44,801 nucleotides of DNA from an uncultured cyanobacterium (lineage in GTDB: Bacteria > Cyanobacteriota > Cyanobacteriia > Cyanobacteriales > Geitlerinemataceae): NCBI GenBank assembly GCA_937899645.1, contig CALCCD010000114.1, forward strand, positions 1 to 44,801. Reading direction: 5' to 3'. Made by a program: the position numbers and the translations under genes. Position 1 is the first letter of the stretch; every line of letters starts with the position of its first letter. Below are positions 36,114-44,776 of this stretch, in pieces. Below the pieces are notes generated by a model. It did no database searches. It was not told the origin of the DNA and saw only the letters and a list, made by a program, of their open reading frames with translations.

Positions 36114-36854
36114 GTGGCTGATTTGGCAAATTGGGCGAATTCTCAGGGAAGTCTGTTCGGGACGGATACCGGCGCGGCACTGACGGAGATCGTCGGCGAT
36201 CGCATCCCGACCGTGGCGAGCCGCTTCGATCGCGAACTTACAGGCAAGCTGGGCGACCTGCCGGAAGACGCCGCCGAGCTGAGCGTTTATGAGGATTGGA
36301 AAACGGGAAAGCTCTCGTCGCGGGTGGCGTCGCAGTTTTGGTCGATCGCCAAGCCCAAGGCGAAATACCGCTGCCTCGATATCGGTTGCGGCATTAGTTT
36401 TTTGATTTATCCGTGGCTGGAGTGGGGCGCGTTTTTCCACGGCCAGGACGTGTCCGGCGTCGCCTGCGACATCCTCAAGTCCCGCGCGCCGCAGCTCAAC
36501 TCGAAGCTATTCAAGAGCATTACCAAAGCGCCCGCACATCTGCTGGAGTACGAGCCGATTTTCGATATGGCGATCGCGACGGGCTTTAGCTGCTACTACC
36601 CGCTCGACTATTGGGCGATGGTGATGCAGGCGGTGCGGAAAGTGCTGAAGCCCGGTGGCGTGTTCGTGTTCGACGCGATCGACACCGAGACTGAGCTGGC
36701 GGACGATTGGGCGCTGCTGGAGATGTATTTGGGTTTGGAGGTGGAGCTAGAGTCGGCGGCGACCTGGAAGAAGTTTTTGAAAGATGCGGGCGTAACGAAA
36801 ACGAAGCGCAAGGACAGCGAGCTGTTCGCGCTCTATCGCGTGTCTTGGGATTAG
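36114..36854 (+). CDS. class I SAM-dependent methyltransferase
   Basis: A GTG at 36114, preceded by GCGGGGA, starts a 246-residue protein. Motif I of the SAM-binding Rossmann fold is RCLDIGCGISF (86-96); motif II/III regions follow (FFHGQDVSG, FDMAIATGFSCYYPLDYWAM) and LKPGGVFVFDAI is motif IV/post-II. The substrate is not evident. The frame remains open upstream to ATG 35982, but that stretch is Arg/Ser-rich and resembles nothing. The stop overlaps the start of the deiminase gene (TAGTG), so the two are translationally coupled and may act together or be regulated together. Confidence 0.82.
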   Translation: MADLANWANSQGSLFGTDTGAALTEIVGDRIPTVASRFDRELTGKLGDLPEDAAELSVYEDWKTGKLSSRVASQFWSIAKPKAKYRCLDIGCGISFLIYPWLEWGAFFHGQDVSGVACDILKSRAPQLNSKLFKSITKAPAHLLEYEPIFDMAIATGFSCYYPLDYWAMVMQAVRKVLKPGGVFVFDAIDTETELADDWALLEMYLGLEVELESAATWKKFLKDAGVTKTKRKDSELFALYRVSWD

Positions 36855-38752
36855 TGCGGCGCGAGGATTGGTGGCGGTATTGGCTGTTGGCGGCGTCGGT
36901 GTCGTTTGCAATCGCGGGGTTGAGCAGCATGTTTTCACGATCGCCGCGTGCCGAAACGTTTGCTAGCGCGCCGCCGCGCGATCCGATTGCCGAGCTGTAC
37001 GCTTCGGAGTTGCAGGCCGAAACCGAGAGTAATCCGACGATCGAACCAATTTCCGGATTCGGTCGCGCGCCGGAGTTTGTCGAGCGTGCGCCCGAGCCAA
37101 TGCCGCCGCCAGATGCTGCGGCGCAAACGGTAGACAATCTGGCGAATGCCGATCGCCTGACCCTAGTGGGCGACACCGACCGCGATGGGGTTATCGCCGC
37201 AAGCGACCTGGCCGATCGCGACATCTGGACACGATCGCGAGGCGCGATCGTGCCAGTGAACCTGGACGACGACGATCGCGACGGTCGTCCGGACGGCCTC
37301 GATCGCGTGTTGGGCAACGGCGATCGCGATTTGGCGGTGTTGCGCCTGCGGTTGCCGGCGTCGATCGCGCCGGACGCGAAAATCCGGGTCGCGATTGACG
37401 CGGCGTCGCGGCCTTACGCCAATCTGTTTCAGCGGACGGCGCGGGGCTGGCAGGCGATTGACGCTACAGGCAAATCACCGCTCGTCTTCAGTCGTGATGT
37501 GGTGCTGGGGATCGAGACGCGGGCGTTTGCGACAGGTGACGGCAGCGGCGGCACTTGGAATGGCGCGATCGAGATCGATGCGATCGTCGAGACCGGCGGG
37601 CGTGAACTCGATCGCGATCGGCTGCGGCTGCGTGCGGCTCCCTGGCTGATGTCCTCGCCACTGGCGCGCGCCGAAGCGGTCTACGTCACCGATATTCCCG
37701 CTACGCGGAAGTTTGCGGCGCAGCTGGCGGCGATCGCCGGGCCCCTCGGCATTCGAGTCGATCGCGAGACCGTCGGCACGCTTTGGATGCAAGACACGAT
37801 GGAGCTGGGCTACACGCAGGCTCCGGCCAGCTTCGGCGATACTCCGCAGACGACGCCCGCCGTTCTCGACGGCGTTCGCCAAAGTTCGGCGGGCATCCAT
37901 GCTGACGATCGCTACGCCAAAACGCTGCTCGCGCCAGACTTCAAGCTGCTGCGGGTGGCGACGGCGCGCAACGTTCCCGGCGAGCTATCCGTCCCCGATC
38001 GCTGGCTAGACTGGTATGGCAACCTGGAAGTGTCGCCACCGGTTCCGGGATTTCCGCTGGGGCGGATCTACACCGGGCGATCGCAGGTCACCACATTCCA
38101 CCCCAAGGTCGCCGAGTTCCTCGCCGCGCAACAGCTCCAAGCCCCCGCCGTCGAGTTCGATACCTCCTGGCTTTACATCCGCCATATCGACGAAATTTTC
38201 AGCTTCTTGCCCCACCCGGACGGCGGCAGCATCGTGACGATCGTCTCGCCTCAGGCCGGACTGGATTTGCTGCGATCGCTTCAGGCACGCGGCGAGGGGG
38301 CGGCGACGGTGACGCTACCTGAGGGGGGTACGGTGACGGCTGATCGGCTGCTGGCGAATCGGGCGTGGGTGGCGCACAACGAGGCGATCGAGCGCGATCG
38401 GCTGTCGATCGTCCGCCAGCAGCTCGCGGCGGAGTTCGGCGTGACGGGCGATCGCATCGTGGCGCTGCCCGCCGTGTTTACCACTGACGGCAAGGCGATT
38501 TGGTCGAATCCGGTGAACGCGCTGTCCGCAAACGGGACGGTGGTGATGGGTGAGCCGAAGGTGCGATCGAGCAGTGGCGATCCGGTGCGGGGAGCGATCG
38601 AGACGGCGATCGCACCTTTGGGGCTCGATGTGAAATTTATCGACGACGGCTACTACCACCGGCGCAGCGGCAACGTGCATTGCGCCACGAACGTTCGCCG
38701 CACGCCGCCATCGCAGCCGTTCTGGCAGACCTTGCCGCCATCGCTCCAGTGA
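36854..38752 (+). CDS. protein-arginine deiminase (PAD), membrane-anchored or exported
   Basis: PADs convert peptidyl-arginine to citrulline in a Ca2+-dependent way. From the GTG at 36854 the protein has 632 residues. A signal/anchor helix covers 9-26 (YWLLAASVSFAIAGLSSM). Residues 107-160 are the PAD middle domain, with acidic Ca2+ loops (GDTDRDGVIAASDLADRD, LDDDDRDGRPDG) around RSRGAIVPVN. The PAD C-terminal domain then has the full catalytic set: Asp314 (WMQDTMELGYTQAP), His444 and Asp446 (RHIDEIFSFLP), and Cys610 (GNVHCATNVRR), equivalent to Asp350, His471, Asp473 and Cys645 of human PAD4. PADs are known in some cyanobacteria and have been proposed as the source of animal PADs by transfer. 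It is coupled to the methyltransferase gene. A longer frame exists upstream but overlaps that gene. Confidence 0.92.
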   Translation: MRREDWWRYWLLAASVSFAIAGLSSMFSRSPRAETFASAPPRDPIAELYASELQAETESNPTIEPISGFGRAPEFVERAPEPMPPPDAAAQTVDNLANADRLTLVGDTDRDGVIAASDLADRDIWTRSRGAIVPVNLDDDDRDGRPDGLDRVLGNGDRDLAVLRLRLPASIAPDAKIRVAIDAASRPYANLFQRTARGWQAIDATGKSPLVFSRDVVLGIETRAFATGDGSGGTWNGAIEIDAIVETGGRELDRDRLRLRAAPWLMSSPLARAEAVYVTDIPATRKFAAQLAAIAGPLGIRVDRETVGTLWMQDTMELGYTQAPASFGDTPQTTPAVLDGVRQSSAGIHADDRYAKTLLAPDFKLLRVATARNVPGELSVPDRWLDWYGNLEVSPPVPGFPLGRIYTGRSQVTTFHPKVAEFLAAQQLQAPAVEFDTSWLYIRHIDEIFSFLPHPDGGSIVTIVSPQAGLDLLRSLQARGEGAATVTLPEGGTVTADRLLANRAWVAHNEAIERDRLSIVRQQLAAEFGVTGDRIVALPAVFTTDGKAIWSNPVNALSANGTVVMGEPKVRSSSGDPVRGAIETAIAPLGLDVKFIDDGYYHRRSGNVHCATNVRRTPPSQPFWQTLPPSLQ

Positions 38753-38890
38753 GCCCTGAGCGGAGTCGAAGGGCGGTGTTGAATCGAGCGCTAGAGATGT
38801 TGGCACACCTCAGCTTTGCGCTTGGGACAGCAACATGCCACATCCATAGCTGACAGCGAGACCCGCCCTTCGACAAGCTCAGCGCTCGTC
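38753..38890. repeat. palindromic repeat pair (TGAGCGGAGTCGAAGG family)
   Basis: TGAGCGGAGTCGAAGGGCGG (38757-38776) is inverted as CCGCCCTTCGACAAGCTCA (38863-38881), differing only in the GGAG/TTG core. The left arm starts 4 bp after the deiminase stop codon. The right arm contains the stop codon of the CpcT/CpeT-like gene on the minus strand. Confidence 0.7.
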
Positions 38891-39553
38891 GGCGAGATCG
38901 ATATCGAAAAATAGGTAGCTCTCGTCCTCCGCGCCCCAAACCTGATTGCCGTCCGCATCGAAGCCGCGATCCCAGGTCTCCATCGTCGCCTCCGTCAGCC
39001 AAATCGTATTCGTCGTAAAGCTCGCGCCGCGATAGTCACTCGGGCAGCCGCCGTCCGGAGTGTTGCCCAAAAAGCCCTCGCCTTCGGGCTCGAGGCGTAG
39101 ACCGCAGACCGCTTCGCCCAGGTCTCCTGCTGAAATTGTTCGCTGGACGCGATCGCGGCTACACAGACCCGCCCAGCGCATCTCGTCCGCCAGCCGGAAG
39201 TTATACGATTCGACGGTTTCGCCCGAGCCGACGGTCGAGAGCAGCAGCAGGCGCTGGCGGTAGGGTTGCGTCAGGTTTGTGGTTACGGCTTGCTCTTGGT
39301 AGAGCGCGATCGCCGGGGCTGGAATATCGCTGCCTGCGAGGTTGAAGTCGATGCGGCAAGTGGTCATCCGCACGAACAGTGACCCGTCGTCGGGCGATCG
39401 CGGCGGAATTTCGGTTTGCATCGCGCCCACCAGAAAGTCTGCGACGCGCTCTACATTCGGCGCGGCGGAGGCGGGAGTGGCGATCGCGAGACCGACGAGA
39501 CTGGCAAAACGGACGACATTGAAAAATCTCTGGAAAAATCCCTGCACTGACAC
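38879..39553 (-). CDS. exported CpcT/CpeT-family (DUF1001) protein
   Basis: A 224-residue protein. Residues 1-31 are a signal peptide (basic start, FASLVGLAIATPASA cleaved before APN). The mature part follows the CpcT/CpeT bilin-lyase family plan: ALYQEQAVTTNLTQPYRQRL, VESYNFRLADEMRWAG, GEGFLGNTPDGGCPSDYRGA, NTIWLTEATMETWDRGFD and GNQVWGAEDESYLFFDI. True CpcT attaches phycocyanobilin to phycocyanin in the cytosol; a signal peptide sends this one elsewhere, so it is probably a family member with another role. The C-terminus (ADER) and stop lie within the palindromic repeat. Two Cys in the mature half could form a disulfide. Confidence 0.82.
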   Translation of the reverse strand: MSVQGFFQRFFNVVRFASLVGLAIATPASAAPNVERVADFLVGAMQTEIPPRSPDDGSLFVRMTTCRIDFNLAGSDIPAPAIALYQEQAVTTNLTQPYRQRLLLLSTVGSGETVESYNFRLADEMRWAGLCSRDRVQRTISAGDLGEAVCGLRLEPEGEGFLGNTPDGGCPSDYRGASFTTNTIWLTEATMETWDRGFDADGNQVWGAEDESYLFFDIDLADER

Positions 39554-39750
39554 GACTTGGCGCTGACTCCGTCTAAGTTTGAATCGTTATATTTCAAAGC
39601 TGCTCGAGAAATATAGACGATTTGCCCGCAGTCGGCTGGTCTGAGTGCCGTGGGAGCTGGCCCGATCGCTCTCAATTCACACAGGTTTCGGCCCCTCGCT
39701 TTTGTGGCGTCGGGTGCTCTCCGTGCGGGGCCGGGCCTTGATGGCGTGCC

Positions 39751-40038
39751 CTAAAAGTTTTCCTGGGCTTCGTCGAGCAGGCGGCGCATATGCTCGATCG
39801 CCAGGCGAATTTGCTGGCGACAGGTTACGGCGTCTTCGCGATCGAGTTCGGCGGCGTCGAGTTCTAGCTCGTCTACCGACATCAAAATCGTGCTCAGCGA
39901 CGTGCGGTACTCCTGGGACATCAGGCGAAAAAACTGCTGCCGCAGGCGAGTTTCCACTCCGCTGGGCACGCGATTCGCTGCGAGCTCGGGCGAGTTCTCG
40001 GGCGTTCGATCGTGCAATGCGGGGTCGGACTCTGTCAT
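39751..40038 (-). CDS. DHp-like domain protein with phospho-histidine replaced by Gln
   Basis: From the ATG at 40036-40038 the protein has 95 residues. Residues 33-92 match the two-helix dimerisation/phosphotransfer (HisKA) domain of histidine kinases: FFRLMSQEYRTSLSTILMSV aligns with the usual F-x-x-x-SHEYRTPLTTIL, and the second helix is RQQIRLAIEHMRRLLDEAQ. The phospho-accepting His is Gln42 and the following Pro is Ser. The protein stops directly after the domain, so there is no ATPase part. It may be the remains of a kinase or a small dimerising decoy. The frame is open upstream to 40212, but that extension lacks conserved features. Confidence 0.65.
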   Translation of the reverse strand: MTESDPALHDRTPENSPELAANRVPSGVETRLRQQFFRLMSQEYRTSLSTILMSVDELELDAAELDREDAVTCRQQIRLAIEHMRRLLDEAQENF

Positions 40039-40348
40039 GGCGGCTAGGGGTTGGAGGGTAGAGTGCGATGGGACTCGCGCTGGAACTTTAGAGGGGTGCG
40101 CGCCGCGCTGCGATTTCGCGTACCGGGTTTGCGCGGCTGGCCTGGATGTGGAGCGCTGGCTTTCGGCGATCGCGGCGATCGCCAACCCGCAATGGTTTAT
40201 TTTATCCCGCACGCTCCCCAGGAACGGCGGCCCGCGCTACAGGATAGCAGGCATGGGGACCGAACTTTGTCTCGAGCGAGCCCCATTACCTGCCAAACGG
40301 CGAGTGATGGGACTCGCTGAATTATCCCGTACGGCGCACCACGTGACA
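40039..40348. other. intergenic region upstream of the DHp-like gene
   Basis: 310 bp between the DHp-like start and the end of the RTX/Calx-beta gene, both on the minus strand. It presumably carries the DHp gene's promoter and the RTX gene's terminator. No certain hairpin or gene was found. Confidence 0.4.
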
Positions 40349-42841
40349 TCACGCGCCGAATTGCAGATTATCGAAGGCGATCTTGTTGGCGCGGCTGCCG
40401 AAGCTAACCGATCGCGCCACGCCCTCGAAGGCGATCGCGGTGCTTTCAAATACGGAGTAGGCCGCCGGGAAATCAAGCGGATCGGTCTGGGGCAGCGCCG
40501 CCCGCGCCAGTACGTCTCCGGTGGCATTTTCACCGCTGAAGATAACGACCTCATGCTCGAAGAACGGCGAGGCGTAGTCGAAGCGCAGACCGGACTCGAA
40601 CCCCTCGCTGACGTTGGCGACGATCGAATCGCCCGTGGCGTAGGCCATGCCGTTGATGCCGCTGGCCGAAGTCTCGAAGTTGCCGCCGAACTCGTCGCTC
40701 GAGCCGTCGTTAATCAGGCGGTGGGCGCTGGAAATCGTCAGGGCGTTGTCCGAGAAGGTCAAGCCGCGATCGAGGTAGCGATCGGCCACCTGCGTGAGGT
40801 TGTCGCGGTTCTCGAAGTCGATAACGAAGGGGTCGCTGTTGGCGATCGTCAAGGTGGCCGAGTCGCGATCGCCCAGCGTCGCGCCCGACGGCTCGCTCAG
40901 CCGCAGGTTCACCGTCTCGGCGGGCTCGATGCGTAGGTCATCGACGATCGGCACGGCGATCCGGGTCAGGATCTGCTCGGCCTCGAAATTTACCGCGATC
41001 GGCGTATTGCCGTAGTCCGCGCCCGCCGTGGCCGTCCCGTCGGTCAGCCCGAGCTGGACGCTGGCGGCGGCGCTGGCGTCACCGTCACGCACGATCGTGA
41101 TATCTGCGAACGTGTTGCCGTCTTCGTCGGTGGTGTAGCTGACGGTGGCAAAGGCGATCGTGGTGGGCTCCACCGGGTCAGTCGGGTCGGCCGGGTCGGT
41201 CGAATCGCCGTCGTCGTCGCTGACGCGCACCTGCGCCACCGGCGGGTCGCCGATGCTGGCGGTGTCGCCGTTGCTGGAGATCGCCTCGCTCAAGATCGAG
41301 TTGAAGGTTTCGCTCGCTTCGGGTTCGGTGTCGTTAACGAGCGGCAGGTTGACCGTCACCGAACTTTCGCCTCGATCGAAGCTGACGGGGATGCCCGTAC
41401 CGATAAAGTCCGCCCCGGCGATCGCCGTGCCGTTCGTGGTGTTCAGCAGCAGCTCGCTGACTTGGTGGAGGTTGCCGCGCCGCACGAGTTCGATCGCGAC
41501 AAAGCCATCGGCCTCGTTTGCCTCGAAGAGCTCCTGCCCGAAGGCCACCTCGGCGTCGTCATCTTCAATGACGATAAAGCCGCGATCGTCCGCGCCGAAG
41601 TGAACGAACTCGCCCGGCTCGGTCAGCAGAAATTCGAGCTGTTCGATATCTTCGAGCTGGTTGTCATCCACCAGCGGGAACTCAAGACTGACTTCGGTTT
41701 CACCGACCCCGAAGCGCAGCGGCAGCGACTCGATCGAGTAGTCCTGGGGGAAGCTGGCGGGGGCGCGATCGGTTTGCTGGAAGACGACGGTGGCATTGGC
41801 GGTTCGATCGAGCTGGCCGCGCCGCGAAAAGGTCAAGATCGCCGGGTCGGCGCTTTCCTCGAACGTCACCACCGCATCGGCGATCGCGATTTCGATATCG
41901 TCGTCGATAACCTGGAGCTGGCCGGTGGCGCGGCTGCCGAGGCTGGCTCCGCCGACCGGGGCGCTCAGGCCCAGGGCGATCGTTTCGGTGTCTTCCACCA
42001 GGTCGTCATCCAAAATCGGAATCTCGACGGTTTTCTCGGTTTCGTTCGGCCCGAAGATAACCGCGATCGGCGCGGCGTCGTAGTCGGCGGAGGTGGCAGT
42101 GCCGTCTCCGGGCGTCAGGGTGACGCCGACCGTCTGGCCGGAGGAGTTGTTTCGCACCAGGGTGACGGCGACGACGACCTGGCCGTCTTCGCGTACCTGG
42201 AACGGCGTATCGGTGGTGTCGGCGAATTCGATCGCGTCGATCGCCACAAAGTCGCTGGCGTCGATCGTCCGCTGTGGATCGAAGGGCAACGTTGCCAGCA
42301 GCTCGCCCGTTTCGCGCAGTGAGATCGTGGCGTTGGCAACAAAGTCGGTCGGCGCAAAGACCCGTACGTCGTGGAAGTCGAGCCCGTTCGGCAGCGCGAA
42401 TTTATCGATACCGTCCTCGAAGTCGGTTATCAAGTCGAGGGTTGCATCGAGCGTCGTATCCGTGTCGATGTTGTCGAGACGGAGGAAGTCCGGACGCACG
42501 ACGAAAATATCGAGGCCGTCGCCGCCGGTCAGGGTGTCGTTACCGCGATCGCCACTGAGCAGGTCGCTGCCCGCGCCTCCAAACAGAAAGTCATCGCCCG
42601 CATCGCCGCTGAGGATATCGTCGCCGCCGTTGCCGCGCAGGGTGTCGTCATCGTCGTTGCCGCGCAGAATGTCGCGATCGCCGTCACCCAGCAGCGAGTC
42701 GCGATCGTCGCCGCCAAACAGCAGGTCTTCTCCCGAAAGCCCCCGCAGCGTGTCGTCCCCCGCGAGTCCGAAAATTGTATCGTCGCCGCTCGAGCCTGTG
42801 AGCAGCGTACCGCCGGAGAGCGTATCGGAAATGGAAAGCAT
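40349..42841 (-). CDS. RTX/Calx-beta extracellular calcium-binding protein
   Basis: An 830-residue acidic protein. Residues ~10-115 are RTX nonapeptides ([20 protein letters not shown] type). A post-RTX segment ([34 protein letters not shown]) follows to ~180. Then come four Calx-beta repeats, at about 200-315, 318-428, 430-540 and 560-665, each with the [10 protein letters not shown] and VPIVDDxxxEPxE signatures. A C-terminal beta-sandwich of ~150 residues ends FDNLQFGA, resembling PEP-CTERM-type carbohydrate-binding-like domains ([31 protein letters not shown]). There is no signal peptide, consistent with type I secretion, and no exporter is nearby. Likely a surface or matrix adhesin-like protein. 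Same RTX head as the 25.5-kb gene but an unrelated body. Confidence 0.88.
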   Translation of the reverse strand: MLSISDTLSGGTLLTGSSGDDTIFGLAGDDTLRGLSGEDLLFGGDDRDSLLGDGDRDILRGNDDDDTLRGNGGDDILSGDAGDDFLFGGAGSDLLSGDRGNDTLTGGDGLDIFVVRPDFLRLDNIDTDTTLDATLDLITDFEDGIDKFALPNGLDFHDVRVFAPTDFVANATISLRETGELLATLPFDPQRTIDASDFVAIDAIEFADTTDTPFQVREDGQVVVAVTLVRNNSSGQTVGVTLTPGDGTATSADYDAAPIAVIFGPNETEKTVEIPILDDDLVEDTETIALGLSAPVGGASLGSRATGQLQVIDDDIEIAIADAVVTFEESADPAILTFSRRGQLDRTANATVVFQQTDRAPASFPQDYSIESLPLRFGVGETEVSLEFPLVDDNQLEDIEQLEFLLTEPGEFVHFGADDRGFIVIEDDDAEVAFGQELFEANEADGFVAIELVRRGNLHQVSELLLNTTNGTAIAGADFIGTGIPVSFDRGESSVTVNLPLVNDTEPEASETFNSILSEAISSNGDTASIGDPPVAQVRVSDDDGDSTDPADPTDPVEPTTIAFATVSYTTDEDGNTFADITIVRDGDASAAASVQLGLTDGTATAGADYGNTPIAVNFEAEQILTRIAVPIVDDLRIEPAETVNLRLSEPSGATLGDRDSATLTIANSDPFVIDFENRDNLTQVADRYLDRGLTFSDNALTISSAHRLINDGSSDEFGGNFETSASGINGMAYATGDSIVANVSEGFESGLRFDYASPFFEHEVVIFSGENATGDVLARAALPQTDPLDFPAAYSVFESTAIAFEGVARSVSFGSRANKIAFDNLQFGA

Positions 42842-42924
42842 GAGGGAGGAAGAAGGTGGACGGAGCGGAACCGAAGCACGCTGCCGAACGCTGATGTCAA
42901 ACCAGCATCAGATCGGTGCCACGG

Positions 42925-44088
42925 TTAGGCGCAGAACTTCTCGAGGCGATCGATGCCGATTTCGATCGACTTGAGGTCTGTGGCATACGACAGACGAATG
43001 CAGTCATCGGTTCCAAAGGCGACGCCCGGAATTGCGGCAACCTGGTGCTCGTCGAGTAACCGATCGCAAAACTCCAGCGACTTCAGTCCGGTTCTAGCGA
43101 CGTTGACGTACAGGTAAAATGCGCCCTGGGGCTCGAAAGCCACCAGCTTCGGAATCGTCGCGACGCGATCGGCAATATAGCGGCGACGCTCCGTAAAGGC
43201 CGCGAGCATCCGGGCAATGCAGCCAGGCGACTCGGGCGATTCCAGGGCGGCCAGCGCGCCGTACTGCGAGAAGGTGCAGACATTAGAGGTGCTGTGGCCT
43301 TGCAGCGTCGAAATCGCCTTGATGACCTCCACGGGCCCTGCCAGGTAACCCACGCGCCAGCCCGTCATCGCAAACGCCTTGGCAAAGCCGCTACTGGTAA
43401 ACGTGCGCGCCAGGATCTCCGGCCCAATCGCGCCGATGCTCAGATGCTCGGCGTCGTCGTAGAGGATTTTCTCGTAGATCTCATCGGAGACTACGTAGAT
43501 GTCCGCATCAACAACGACTTCCGCCAGCGCGCGAATCTCGTCGGGCGTGTAAATCGCGCCGGTCGGGTTCGAGGGCGAGTTGAGCACGAACAGTTTAGTG
43601 TTGGGCGTAATCGCCGCCTTAAGCTGCTCCGGCGTCACTTTATATTGATTGCCTTCGTCCGCTTGGCAAAATACCGGCGTCCCGCCCGCAAGGCGTACCA
43701 TCTCCGGATAGCTGACCCAGTAAGGCGTCGGGATAATCACCTCGTCGCCCGTCTCGATCGTCGCCATCATTAAGTTAAAAAGCGACTGCTTGCCGCCGTT
43801 GGTGACGATGATATTTTCAGCCTGGTAGTCGAGGCCGTTCTCGGTACGAAGCTTGTTGGCGATCGCTTTGCGCAGCGCCAGCTCGCCCGCTGCGGGGCCG
43901 TAACGGGTCTTGCCATCCGCCAGTGCTTGCTGCGCCGCCGCAACGATATGGGCTGGCGTATCGAAATCCGGCTCTCCCGCACTAAAGGCGTAAACGTCGA
44001 TGCCTTCGGCCCGCATCGCTTTGCCTTTTGCCGTGATGCTCAAAGTCAGAGACGGTGGGACGAGCCCGATGCGTTCGGCCAGTTTCAT
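42925..44088 (-). CDS. aspC: aspartate aminotransferase (class I, PLP)
   Basis: Interconverts aspartate/oxaloacetate with glutamate/2-oxoglutarate. The 387 residues start [20 protein letters not shown], typical of the Ib subgroup of cyanobacteria, which may also use prephenate. PLP-site motifs are [36 protein letters not shown] (169-181) and SDEIYE (201-206), with the Schiff-base Lys237 in [17 protein letters not shown]. The C-terminal substrate Arg is in [10 protein letters not shown]. It is separated from the RTX gene by 83 bp and is probably transcribed alone. Prephenate dehydratase, another Phe/Tyr pathway enzyme, is 38 kb away, so no cluster is implied. Confidence 0.95.
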   Translation of the reverse strand: MKLAERIGLVPPSLTLSITAKGKAMRAEGIDVYAFSAGEPDFDTPAHIVAAAQQALADGKTRYGPAAGELALRKAIANKLRTENGLDYQAENIIVTNGGKQSLFNLMMATIETGDEVIIPTPYWVSYPEMVRLAGGTPVFCQADEGNQYKVTPEQLKAAITPNTKLFVLNSPSNPTGAIYTPDEIRALAEVVVDADIYVVSDEIYEKILYDDAEHLSIGAIGPEILARTFTSSGFAKAFAMTGWRVGYLAGPVEVIKAISTLQGHSTSNVCTFSQYGALAALESPESPGCIARMLAAFTERRRYIADRVATIPKLVAFEPQGAFYLYVNVARTGLKSLEFCDRLLDEHQVAAIPGVAFGTDDCIRLSYATDLKSIEIGIDRLEKFCA

Positions 44089-44491
44089 GGGAAGTTTCGT
44101 GCGGGGTGGGGCAGTTTCGGGGGGCTGCGATCGCTCTAACCCTGAAACAGAGTTGGTTTCAGCCCCTGATTCTTATCGTGAATCGGGCGTTCTACTGCTC
44201 GCACGAGCGAAGCTCGGCGATCGACGGCGCGCCCTAGCAGGCGCGTGAAGTCTGTTTGCCACGAAGCCGCTGGGAAGGATTCTAGCGTCCTGTCACGACC
44301 GGCGATCGCAAGTGTAACGAGTCCTTAACCTACGGGGCGCAACCGGCGTCCCGGCGGCGTCTCGGCGGCATTTCGATCGGGAGGCCGACGGTGTTCTGGA
44401 GGCGTTCGAGGCCCTGCGGATAGCTATTCCGGGGCGGTTCCCGCGATTGCGCGGGTAAGTGCGGACAAGCGCAGCAGACTGGTTCGCGCCG
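44089..44491. other. intergenic region between aspC and the ArsC/Spx-like gene
   Basis: About 400 bp on the 5' side of aspC and the 3' side of the minus-strand ArsC/Spx-like gene. I see no gene-like frame, repeat or clear hairpin; the aspC promoter must lie here. Confidence 0.45.
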
Positions 44492-44776
44492 TCAATCCAG
44501 CTCCAGCTTCCTCGCGATCGTCGCGTCGTCGCCCCGAAAGCCCACCATCACGGCGCGATCGCCGCGTACGAACAGTGGCCGCTTGAGCAGCATCGGCTCG
44601 CGGGCGAACTCAGCCACCCAGCGCGCGTTGTCCCAGCTCGATCGTTCTTCGCCGAGGCTGCGATATGCCTTGCCGGAGGTATTGCGCATCGACTTACTTC
44701 CCAGCGACTCGACCCAGCAGGCGATCGCGTCAGTATTGGGCGGCGTCGGCACTGGTCGCTTAAGGAGGTAAGTCAT
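44492..44776 (-). pseudogene. ArsC/Spx-family protein lacking its N-terminal redox motif (partial or broken)
   Basis: A 94-residue frame matching the C-terminal three quarters of ArsC/Spx/YffB-like thioredoxin-fold proteins: CWVESLGSKSMRNTSGKAYRSLGE-type helix (20-43, in parts CWVESLGSKSM and NTSGKAYRSLGE), then EPMLLKRPLFVRGDRAVMVGF at 60-80. Full-length members start ~25-30 residues earlier with a CxxC or CxxS motif. Here the frame reads TGA only 9 bp before the ATG (TGA GGG GCT TGC ATG), so the N-terminal part is missing or in another frame. Only 25 bp of sequence lies beyond, so a frameshift in the genome, a sequencing error and a genuine truncation cannot be told apart. Without the N-terminal Cys it should lack reductase activity. 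Confidence 0.6.

Noticed and set aside
40039-40212. 58-codon N-terminal extension of the DHp-like protein
   Set aside because: Low-complexity Arg/Ser/Gln-rich sequence with no domain; the internal ATG at 40036-40038 starts right before the acidic lead of the domain.
41462-42322. 286-codon plus-strand frame inside the RTX/Calx-beta gene
   Set aside because: Antisense shadow of acidic repeats, which yield long open complementary frames.
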